This document shows, one piece after another, positions 1-5,805 of a stretch of DNA of 5,805 nucleotides. Origin of the DNA: CAYRML01 sp050942825 (lineage in GTDB: Bacteria > Bacillota > Dehalobacteriia > UBA4068); NCBI GenBank assembly GCA_050942825.1, contig JBMNOA010000076.1, positions 1 to 5,805 on the forward strand, in the 5' to 3' direction. The number at the start of each line of letters is the position of its first letter. Within the stretch, counting starts at the first letter, position 1. The notes beneath the pieces were generated by a model. That model saw only the letters and a list, made by a program, of their open reading frames with translations, made no database searches and had not been told where the DNA came from. Made by a program: the position numbers and the translations under genes.

Positions 1-74
1 GTAACCGTGAGAAAAACCTAATGTCTGGAAACCCTTTATTTATCAGTATTTTGAACACTCTTATTTCTCAACCC

Positions 75-128
75 TTGACATCAATACTACGCACTCAACG
101 TGGCTCGATTGCTCCAGATTGATGTCAA
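75..128. repeat. Perfect 11-bp inverted repeat with 32-base spacer
   Basis: TTGACATCAAT at 75-85 is the exact reverse complement of ATTGATGTCAA at 118-128. Pairing does not extend at either end. No T run follows on either strand, so it is not a simple terminator. It could be a protein binding site, a recombination site or a structured RNA. The repeat itself is certain; its role is not known. Confidence 0.7.
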
Positions 129-149
129 AAGTCCGCCTAATTGAGCCGT
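100..149 (+). repeat. Second inverted repeat, interleaved with the first
   Basis: GGCTCGATT at 102-110 pairs with AATTGAGCC at 139-147, with one G-U pair. With wobble pairs the match extends to 100-111 against 138-149. On the minus-strand RNA these wobbles become A-C mismatches, so the structure favours a plus-strand RNA. One arm lies inside the loop of the 75-128 repeat and the other lies outside it. Confidence 0.5.
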
Positions 150-168
150 TCGTTCGCGGGAATATATC

Positions 169-202
169 AATGGCTTTTTCGACCTCAAAATAGCCATTTT
201 TT
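169..202 (+). terminator. Terminator-like hairpin reading on the plus strand
   Basis: AATGGCT at 169-175 pairs with AGCCATT at 192-198, and TTTT at 176-179 pairs with AAAA at 187-190. This gives 11 pairs with one bulged T (191) and a 7-base loop, followed by a T run at 197-202. On the minus strand the bases after the hairpin are GATATATTCC, not a T run, so it would end a plus-strand transcript rather than the defence operon. The stem is A+T-rich, so its strength is uncertain. Confidence 0.45.
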
Positions 203-215
203 CGACCGCGCTCGT

Positions 216-299
216 ATGCGGAAACAGGTCGACGTGGTTGTCCCTACTTATAATATGGAACCGGGCATACTTGCCGACTGTCTCAAGTCTACGCTCTGA
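216..299 (+). pseudogene. Possible remnant of a family 2 glycosyltransferase N-terminus
   Basis: An ATG at 216 opens a 27-codon frame ended by TGA at 297-299. It reads MRKQVDVVVPTYNMEP and continues ILADCLKSTL. The order VVVPTYN, a short spacer, then CLxS matches the first strand-helix unit of GT-A fold family 2 glycosyltransferases, which transfer sugars in capsule, exopolysaccharide or cell-wall pathways. The usual continuation (aspartates, DDGS motif) is absent: the frame stops, and the converging defence operon ends at 333. Reading one base back near 296 gives LREQVQNPIAST, which might be a frameshifted continuation but is not convincing. There is no good ribosome binding site before the ATG. 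The fragment could mark where the operon inserted into a glycosyltransferase gene. A short chance match cannot be excluded. Confidence 0.38.
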
Positions 300-332
300 G
301 GGAACAAGTCCAAAATCCCATCGCCTCGACCT

Positions 333-878
333 TTATAATGGGATAGTTCCCAGCAATGCTAATATTCCAGATCCTATAAGAGAACCGCCAGCGCCTATCG
401 CCAGATCCTTTAACACCTTTAACGATTTTTTTATTAGACCTTCATCTTCTTTTTTATCCAAAGCATCGATTGTGTTCTGAATAATATTTTTTACATTTTC
501 TGTATTATCTCCAAATGTCTGTTGAAACTGCGGGAATTCAAAGTATGTACTTATTTCCTTTAACACCTCTGACGCTTTTTCATAATTAAAGGTCTGTTCG
601 TTGTCCATTTTTTGCTGGGCTCCAGCTGAATTCTGCTGAATCTGAATTCCATTTGCATTATCCCCAATAACAATCGTAGCACCCTTTTCCCCAGCTTCTT
701 TTAAGGCAGCAACAAGTTCATTGTGCCGCCTAAGTTCTTCTGCTTCCTTTTCCTCTCTGGCTTTCTGAACAGCTCTTAATGATTCCTCTTGACTTCTTTG
801 AATACTACTAATCATATTGTTTGTGTAATCAAAATTTGGCTGAGGCAACTTTATCTTGCTAAAATCTATATCTGACAT
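333..878 (-). CDS. Small uncharacterised protein: coiled coil, IQQ linker, helical tail with glycine-rich hydrophobic C-terminus
   Basis: I cannot assign this 181-residue protein to a named family. Residues about 24-65 are charged and helical, with many Glu, Arg and Lys, and probably form a coiled coil. Residues 68-89 form a polar linker, TIVIGDN then GIQIQQNSAGAQQ. Residues about 95-157 form a second helical domain (FNYEKASEVLKEI, KKSLKVLKDL). Residues 158-181 are almost uncharged and rich in Gly, Ile and Leu (IGAGGSLIGSGILALLG), and could be buried or insert in a membrane. No signal peptide is seen. From memory, the linker plus tail recalls the C-terminal part of some AbiTii-domain phage-defence proteins; this is unverified. 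The ATG at 878 is chosen because GGGAGA lies 8 bases upstream; a TTG at 899 would add 7 residues. It is the last gene of the restriction operon and markedly A+T-rich compared with it. That it is a real gene is well supported; its function is unknown. Confidence 0.82.
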   Translation of the reverse strand: MSDIDFSKIKLPQPNFDYTNNMISSIQRSQEESLRAVQKAREEKEAEELRRHNELVAALKEAGEKGATIVIGDNANGIQIQQNSAGAQQKMDNEQTFNYEKASEVLKEISTYFEFPQFQQTFGDNTENVKNIIQNTIDALDKKEDEGLIKKSLKVLKDLAIGAGGSLIGSGILALLGTIPL

Positions 879-885
879 GTTATCA

Positions 886-891
886 TCTCCC
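886..891 (-). promoter_or_regulatory. Ribosome binding site deciding the start of the small terminal gene
   Basis: GGGAGA lies 8 bases before the ATG at 876-878. The alternative TTG at 897-899 would place this site inside the gene, and I see no comparably placed strong site before the TTG. The ATG is therefore preferred. Confidence 0.72.
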
Positions 892-902
892 AAACTCAAA
901 GT

Positions 903-2972
903 TTATTCATCAGCCTGTTTGCTGTATGACTGCTCGATCAATTCCATGACGTCGTCAATCTCAGACGTATGTTCAAAGAATACCTCAACATCGCCATTAC
1001 CCCATCTGCCAAGACCGGTGATGTCCTTGCACAGCCCCTTTGGATCGTGAATCTCCGAAAACTTCATATTCAAAGATATACGAAGGCGCTGTTTCTGAAC
1101 CACTATATCAACGAAATTGGTATCCAACTTGTAGGCAATATACAGCTTCTTAAATTCACGCTTCACATCCGGTGACAGATTACAAATTCGTCTGTCGAGC
1201 ATATCAAAAAGCGTCCGTGTAAATGCATTGATATCATAAGAGTCAATCGTGTATTTCTGGGCAGGCTTTTCCTCTACCTGATATGGCGCAAGTTCAGCCG
1301 CAGTAATCTCAGGATAAGTCCAAATCTGTTCTGCCTTTTCGGCCAGCAACTTTGCACGTTCTTTTATGTGCTGTTCATTCCACTCTGTCAGCTTTACCAG
1401 ATAGGCATTAAGACGCAGAGCGCTTTCTTTGAATCCACCCTCCATATCCATTTTTACCATAAATGGATTATCGCTCATTTCCGAGTTATAAGCTGTTAGC
1501 GTCAGGTTTCCTATTGTATGCAAGTAGGTCTTCTGAACCTCTTTCCAATTTTCGCCAAGCATAGTCTTCCACTCGTCACGTGGATTGCTGTTCTGTGGCA
1601 TAATGTGTTCAATCGTATAATTCTCGATAATGATTGGAGCTTTGTTCCCGAAGTTTTCAAGGTGGCTGAGAATGAAGTTTCTGGAACGCATATTGTAAAT
1701 GTCACGGGACACAAATGCCTTCTCAAATTTCTCATCATCCGGGAACTCTTTATAGTCATCGCGCAGCACGAAGAAGGCCTTAATAGAATTCATATAATCA
1801 TCAGCCTTGATTTCATTACGCAACGTCGCAAAAGTCTTATTAAGCGAATTCGTCGGAATGTCGCAGATGCTTCTACGAAATACATAGCTGATGCACATTT
1901 TGATAATCTCAATAAGATCATCTTCATTGATAACACCCTCTGTGCAATCGTTATGCACTTTGAGCAAGAACGGGAATGCTACTTCCATGCGAAGATCGCC
2001 AATATCTGAGTACAAAGATTTTAAGACAGCCTTATCACTCCTGCGGAATACCATGTTTGTATAGTAGGTAGCATAAGTCAACAGATCGGCACAAAGTTCC
2101 CGAATCGTGCTGAATTCGCAATTCAAATGATACGCTTTGAATCCCTCGTAAACCCGGTCGATCTTCGGAATGCGCGTAGTCTTCATCGTCAGATAATCAC
2201 GGAAAAATCTATCCATGACAGAGTCCTGCTTCTCATAATCAAAGAGCAGCTCCATCGGTCTCCACATGTGCTCATAGACATACCGCTGTTCTGACGGTTC
2301 AAGCCCCATCAGCACATAGTTTCGGATTAAGTCAGATTCAGACAACTCTTTACCTGTAGAGTTCAAGCTCTCGAAAATTGCCTGCGCATCATCCACATTT
2401 CGATCAAGTGTAATATTGACAATCTGTAGTTTACCTATAGCCTCGTAAACATCTTTCGGCTGCAATTCCATATCGGCTATTTTACCGGCAAAAAAGTTAT
2501 AGTTCGACAGGATGCGAGACAGACCGGGATCACTGATTGGCTTCTTCTCAACAAGACTAATCAGCAGGTCGCGGTCAGTTTCTGTAAGAAGCAATTTGTA
2601 CCTCTCGTCACCATCCTCATATTCGTTCTTCAGAAGCATATTATCGATGCGACGAGCATTGATGGTGCCATCTTCCGGATGTTCTTCCGCATAGTCGCGG
2701 AGGGCAATCAGCAGCAAGCTCAGCGTGGTTAAACGCTGCTGCCCATCAATTATCATATATTTCTGAACACCAGTCGGCATTGCCTGCTCCGCAATATTTA
2801 CGATAGAGCCAACAAAGTGACCGACCTTATCCTTTTTCTGCATGTCAACGATATCATTCCAAAGGCGACTGCATTGTTCCGTCTCCCAACTGTAGTATCT
2901 CTGATATACAGGAATGAGAAACTGCTTATTTCCATTTAAGATGGCGTAGATATTACCTTTTGTCGCGTCCAT
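903..2972 (-). CDS. DUF262/DUF1524 (GmrSD-like) restriction-type protein with C-terminal DUF5655-like domain
   Basis: This 689-residue soluble protein has three parts. Residues 1 to about 220 are a DUF262 domain: IPVYQR at 20-25, the signature IIDGQQRLTTL with DGQQR at 76-80, and FESLNSTGKEL at 200-210. A helical linker follows. Residues about 430-545 form a DUF1524 HNH-type nuclease, with IEHIMPQ at 454-460 (His456), HTIGNLTLT at 485-493 and Asn496, so the expected catalytic residues are present. Residues about 580-685 resemble DUF5655, with DTNFVDIV and GRWGNGDVEV segments. Characterised relatives (GmrSD, SspE, BrxU) couple a nucleotide-binding DUF262 domain to DNA cleavage or nicking, often on modified phage DNA. 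The target here is unknown. The ATG start is fixed by a strong ribosome binding site. The gene lies 4 bases after hsdR and 24 bases before the next gene, so one operon is likely. The domain identification is firm; a role alongside the type I complex is inferred. Confidence 0.93.
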   Translation of the reverse strand: MDATKGNIYAILNGNKQFLIPVYQRYYSWETEQCSRLWNDIVDMQKKDKVGHFVGSIVNIAEQAMPTGVQKYMIIDGQQRLTTLSLLLIALRDYAEEHPEDGTINARRIDNMLLKNEYEDGDERYKLLLTETDRDLLISLVEKKPISDPGLSRILSNYNFFAGKIADMELQPKDVYEAIGKLQIVNITLDRNVDDAQAIFESLNSTGKELSESDLIRNYVLMGLEPSEQRYVYEHMWRPMELLFDYEKQDSVMDRFFRDYLTMKTTRIPKIDRVYEGFKAYHLNCEFSTIRELCADLLTYATYYTNMVFRRSDKAVLKSLYSDIGDLRMEVAFPFLLKVHNDCTEGVINEDDLIEIIKMCISYVFRRSICDIPTNSLNKTFATLRNEIKADDYMNSIKAFFVLRDDYKEFPDDEKFEKAFVSRDIYNMRSRNFILSHLENFGNKAPIIIENYTIEHIMPQNSNPRDEWKTMLGENWKEVQKTYLHTIGNLTLTAYNSEMSDNPFMVKMDMEGGFKESALRLNAYLVKLTEWNEQHIKERAKLLAEKAEQIWTYPEITAAELAPYQVEEKPAQKYTIDSYDINAFTRTLFDMLDRRICNLSPDVKREFKKLYIAYKLDTNFVDIVVQKQRLRISLNMKFSEIHDPKGLCKDITGLGRWGNGDVEVFFEHTSEIDDVMELIEQSYSKQADE

Positions 2973-2976
2973 TAGG

Positions 2977-5805
2977 TTAGTCCTCCTTCTTTGTTCCGTA
3001 TGGCGCAGGTTCTTCCGCTACCATCTGTAAATCCTGTGCTTTTTTACTGAAAGCCTCAGCATAGTTAACTACCCTATGCTCCATATCGTTATTGTCCGTC
3101 CATAGCTCACACTGAAGCATTACTGTGGCAACCGCATCATCCATGCCCTCCGGCGGGTATTTATGTTTCTTCAGAAGTCTCTTAATCATCATACGCATCT
3201 TGGCACGCGCTGAATCACGCTTTTGCCAATCAATGGATCGATTTTTTCGGAGCGCCTCCGTGAGCTCTTTTGTTATAGCAATCAGCTCATCATTTTCATA
3301 GAAGTCCTTAATCGCCTGCGGCTTGGTAAGAGCATCATAGAACGCCAGCTCATCTTCAGAGAGACCAAGCTCATCTCCTGCATCGTGAGCCTCTCGGATT
3401 TGCTGTGCCATTTTCAGGAGTTCTTCGATGACTTCCTCATTGGTAAGCATTCCGTTCAGATACCGGTTCATAACGCCCTGTATTATTTCACTGAACTTTT
3501 CGGATTTGACCACATTTGTTCGTCTGTAGATCTGTATCTGCTCAGCGATCAGCTTTTTCAAAAGTTCAACAGCAAGGTTTTTCTCCTTCATCTTTGAGAT
3601 TTCCTCAAGGAATTTAGGATCAAACAGGGAGAATTCTTCTTTAACATCAGAGAACAAATTGATAACACCATCACTCTTGATGCTTGATTTCAGAAGCTCA
3701 TTGATACGGGCGTTCATTTCCGGCAAAGATATCTTCTTACCCTCGCCCTGATTCATTAAGCGCATAACAAGCACGCGGACAGATTCAAAGAATGCCGCCT
3801 CGACACGTAGGTCGCGCTCTACCAGCGATGAGCATAGAGACAAAGCCTGACGCAACAACAGTGCCTCTTTGATGAAGCCTTCGCGTTCTCTTTCCTTGTC
3901 AGCGCCTACAATGAAGTTAACCGCACCGGTGATAGCCTTCGAGCGTTCAAGATCGGTGCCGTTCGTAAACTTGGAATAGTCATATCCGTGGAATAGATCA
4001 CGGCAAATGGAAAGCTTCTCAAGAAACTTCGGATACGCAACTTTGGCGATATCGGTATCACCATAGTTCTTTTTATCGCGTGCTGTGTAGTCATTCATTG
4101 CCTGCTTCAATGCTGACGCAATGCCAACATAGTCAACGATCAAGCCGCCTTCTTTATCCTGAAAGACACGATTGACACGGGCAATGGCCTGCATCAGGTT
4201 ATAGCCCTGCATCGGCTTATAGACATACATCGTTGCAAGAGAAGGAACGTCAAATCCGGTCAGCCACATATCAACAACTATGGCGATCTTCATTTCGCTA
4301 TTATTGTCTTTGAATTCCTTGGCGAGCTCATCCCTGCGGCGCTTATTTCCAATAACAGCACGCCACTCTTCTGGATCTTTATTGCTCTCGGTCATTACAA
4401 CCTTAACCTTTTCTTTCCAGCTTGGGCGCAGTTCAAGAATACGGTTATAAATCTTCATAGCGATTGCACGGGAATACGCGACAATCATAGCTTTTCCTGT
4501 CAGGAGATCGGCTCGGTAATTTTCATAGTGATCAAGAATATCATTAACCAGTGAATCTATGGTAGCGTCATTTCCGAGAACAGCCTCCATCTGACCAAGC
4601 TCTTTCTTACTCTTTTCAACCACTTCAGGATCAGCATTATTTGCCATAATGTCATATTCCTGATCAATCAGATGAAGCGTAGCCTCATCGAATTTCAGCT
4701 TAATAACACGGCTTTCGTAATAGACCGGTCTTGTAGCGCCGTCCTCTACGGCCTGTGTCATGTCATAAATATCGATATAGTCCCCGAAAACTTCACGGGT
4801 ATTTCTATCTTTTGCAGCTATAGGTGTTCCGGTAAATCCAATATATGTAGCGTTTGGAAGGCTGTCACGTATGATACGTGCCGTTCCGACCTTTATCTCG
4901 CCGGTTTTGGCATCAACTTTTTCCTTCAATCCATACTGGCTACGATGCGCCTCATCAGCCATAACGATGATATTACGACGCTCTGAAAGTGGCTCTGATG
5001 ATTCTTCAAACTTCTGCATCGTCGTAAAAATGATGCCGTTTGCCTGCCTACCGTCCAGCCAATCCTTCAATCCTATATCATTCTTACCGGAAGTCTCTGT
5101 CAATTTCCTGCAGGTAGCATGCACCGGTTCCTGACGCAGAAAATCTTTGCACTTAGCAAACTGTCCGTAAAGCTGATCATCAAGATCGTTACGGTCGGTA
5201 ATTACTACGATAGTTGGGCTATCCAGCGCTTCCTGCAGAAGGTGTGCATAAAAGACCATAGACAGAGATTTTCCGCTGCCCTGTGTATGCCAGAATACGC
5301 CACCTTTACCATCAGTTACTGTCGCGTTCTTTGTAGATTCGATAGCCTTTCGAACTGCAAAATACTGGTGATAGCCAGCCAGAATCTTAAACTTCTTCAA
5401 TCCCTCATTGGAGAAGCAGATGAAGTTTTTGATGATGTCCAGCAGGCGCTCTTTTTCAAACATTCCCTCAAAGAACGTATCAAACTGAGCGTATTGCGTA
5501 TTTTCATAGCTGCCGTCTTTTGTTTTCCATTCCATGAAGCGATCCTCGCCGGAAGTGATGGTTCCGGCCTTGCTGGTCAGATGATCGCTGATGACGCAGA
5601 TGCAGTTATAAATAAACATTGACGGGATTTCCTGCATATAGTTTCTGATCTGCAGATAGCCCTCGGAAGCATCTGTTTCCTCACGAGATGGCGACTTCAG
5701 CTCAATAAGCACGACCGGCAGACCATTCAGGAACAGAAGTACATCTGGACGCTTGTTGCTATTTTCAATGAAAGTCCACTGGTTTGCTACGACAAAGGAG
5801 TTATT
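2977..5805 (-). CDS. hsdR: Type I restriction enzyme, R (endonuclease/translocase) subunit, N-terminus cut off by window edge
   Basis: This is the motor and nuclease subunit of a type I restriction-modification complex, which acts with HsdM and HsdS on unmodified DNA. The frame stays open to the right edge, so the GTG at 5710-5712 is internal, not the start. Of 942 visible residues, the nuclease comes first: RPD at about 19-21, then ELK at 35-37, forming the PD-(D/E)xK site, with a QxxxY element at 52-56. The helicase follows: Walker A TQGSGKS at 174-180, DEAH at 284-287, FTGTP at 324-328, DMWLTGFDVP at 512-521 and QAIARVNR at 539-546. The C-terminal part (about 730-900) is helical and DUF3387-like, including the typical DW...AKMR...KRLLKKHKYPP segment. 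Full family members have about 1000-1100 residues, so roughly 100 or more are missing. No frameshift or lost catalytic residue is visible. hsdM and hsdS are not in the window and are expected beyond the right edge. Confidence 0.97.
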   Translation of the reverse strand, partial: NNSFVVANQWTFIENSNKRPDVLLFLNGLPVVLIELKSPSREETDASEGYLQIRNYMQEIPSMFIYNCICVISDHLTSKAGTITSGEDRFMEWKTKDGSYENTQYAQFDTFFEGMFEKERLLDIIKNFICFSNEGLKKFKILAGYHQYFAVRKAIESTKNATVTDGKGGVFWHTQGSGKSLSMVFYAHLLQEALDSPTIVVITDRNDLDDQLYGQFAKCKDFLRQEPVHATCRKLTETSGKNDIGLKDWLDGRQANGIIFTTMQKFEESSEPLSERRNIIVMADEAHRSQYGLKEKVDAKTGEIKVGTARIIRDSLPNATYIGFTGTPIAAKDRNTREVFGDYIDIYDMTQAVEDGATRPVYYESRVIKLKFDEATLHLIDQEYDIMANNADPEVVEKSKKELGQMEAVLGNDATIDSLVNDILDHYENYRADLLTGKAMIVAYSRAIAMKIYNRILELRPSWKEKVKVVMTESNKDPEEWRAVIGNKRRRDELAKEFKDNNSEMKIAIVVDMWLTGFDVPSLATMYVYKPMQGYNLMQAIARVNRVFQDKEGGLIVDYVGIASALKQAMNDYTARDKKNYGDTDIAKVAYPKFLEKLSICRDLFHGYDYSKFTNGTDLERSKAITGAVNFIVGADKEREREGFIKEALLLRQALSLCSSLVERDLRVEAAFFESVRVLVMRLMNQGEGKKISLPEMNARINELLKSSIKSDGVINLFSDVKEEFSLFDPKFLEEISKMKEKNLAVELLKKLIAEQIQIYRRTNVVKSEKFSEIIQGVMNRYLNGMLTNEEVIEELLKMAQQIREAHDAGDELGLSEDELAFYDALTKPQAIKDFYENDELIAITKELTEALRKNRSIDWQKRDSARAKMRMMIKRLLKKHKYPPEGMDDAVATVMLQCELWTDNNDMEHRVVNYAEAFSKKAQDLQMVAEEPAPYGTKKED
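2982..2988 (-). promoter_or_regulatory. Ribosome binding site of the DUF262 gene, embedded in the last codons of hsdR
   Basis: AAGGAGG lies 9 bases before the ATG at 2972. It is formed by the last hsdR codons (Lys-Lys-Glu-Asp-stop). Ribosomes finishing HsdR would therefore reach the start of the next gene directly, which favours translational coupling and a fixed ratio of the two proteins. It also settles the DUF262 protein start. Confidence 0.88.

Larger units (their letters stand above)
1..332. other. Intergenic stretch downstream of the defence operon
   Basis: No intact gene is seen here on either strand. It holds the two interleaved inverted repeats (75-149), the plus-strand terminator-like hairpin (169-202), four TCGACC/GGTCGA motifs (179-184, 202-207, 227-232, 326-331) and the glycosyltransferase-like fragment (216-299). 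I find no convincing rho-independent terminator for the minus-strand operon between 333 and about 200. Plus-strand frames that enter from the left edge close at 21 and at 122 and are not recognisable, so the end of a neighbouring gene at the far left cannot be excluded. Confidence 0.6.

Noticed and set aside
1..56. Minus-strand frame starting at a GTG near 56 and leaving the window at 1
   Set aside because: Only about 19 codons are visible, without a recognisable motif, so it cannot be supported as a gene.
75..80. TTGACA as a promoter -35 box
   Set aside because: No -10-like sequence lies 16-18 bases downstream; the hexamer is explained as part of the 11-bp inverted repeat.
21..122. Short plus-strand frame of 33 codons starting at ATG 21
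   Set aside because: It has a weak upstream site, no recognisable motif, and its end overlaps the inverted repeats.
276..289. Small inverted repeat GACT-6 bases-AGTC as an operon terminator
   Set aside because: A 4-bp stem without a following T run on the minus strand is too weak.
238..480. 80-codon plus-strand frame running into the small gene
   Set aside because: It overlaps the minus-strand gene in antisense, has a TTG start without a good binding site, and runs in a different frame from the glycosyltransferase-like peptide.
897..899. TTG as the start of the small terminal gene
   Set aside because: The ATG at 876-878 has a well-placed GGGAGA 8 bases upstream; the TTG has no comparable site.
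1518..2009. 163-codon plus-strand frame, and other plus-strand frames between 856 and 5622
   Set aside because: They lie antisense to hsdR or the DUF262 gene, whose conserved motifs prove the coding strand, and their products show no recognisable domain.
5710..5712. GTG as the start of hsdR
   Set aside because: The frame continues without a stop to the window edge, and the upstream residues (RPDVLLFLNGLP) are part of the conserved nuclease domain.
1..5805. CRISPR array, tRNA, rRNA or insertion sequence
   Set aside because: No regular direct repeats, cloverleaf, ribosomal segment or transposase was seen on either strand.

Overview
The window is dominated by three genes on the minus strand, in the order (reading right to left) hsdR, a DUF262/DUF1524 restriction-type protein, and a small unnamed protein. 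The proteins look most like those of Clostridia/Lachnospiraceae-type Firmicutes: moderate G+C, strong AAGGAGG-type ribosome binding sites and the family resemblance of the HsdR. This placement is an inference from general appearance, since no marker gene is present.

Layout. Positions 2977-5805 hold an hsdR gene cut off by the right edge of the window. Its first roughly hundred or more codons, and presumably hsdM and hsdS, lie beyond 5805. Only 4 bases separate its stop from the next gene (903-2972), which encodes a 689-residue protein with an N-terminal DUF262 domain (GmrS/SspE/BrxU-type ParB-like fold), a central DUF1524 HNH-type nuclease and a C-terminal DUF5655-like domain. A short gene (333-878) follows 24 bases later. 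It encodes a coiled-coil segment, a polar IQQ linker, and a helical tail ending in a glycine-rich hydrophobic stretch. It is clearly more A+T-rich than the other two genes. Positions 1-332 carry no intact gene. They contain two interleaved inverted repeats, a terminator-like hairpin oriented to the plus strand, several TCGACC motifs, and what looks like the first 27 codons of a family 2 glycosyltransferase on the plus strand.

How the genes may work together. HsdR is the ATP-driven translocase and endonuclease of a type I restriction-modification system. The DUF262/DUF1524 protein belongs to a group whose studied members restrict modified or phage DNA. Co-transcription would join a type I system that cuts unmodified DNA with a type IV-like nuclease. 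The third gene is the least understood. Its position at the end of the operon, its different base composition and its hydrophobic tail make it a candidate accessory or effector gene. The glycosyltransferase fragment beside the operon end suggests a possible insertion boundary inside a polysaccharide gene cluster.
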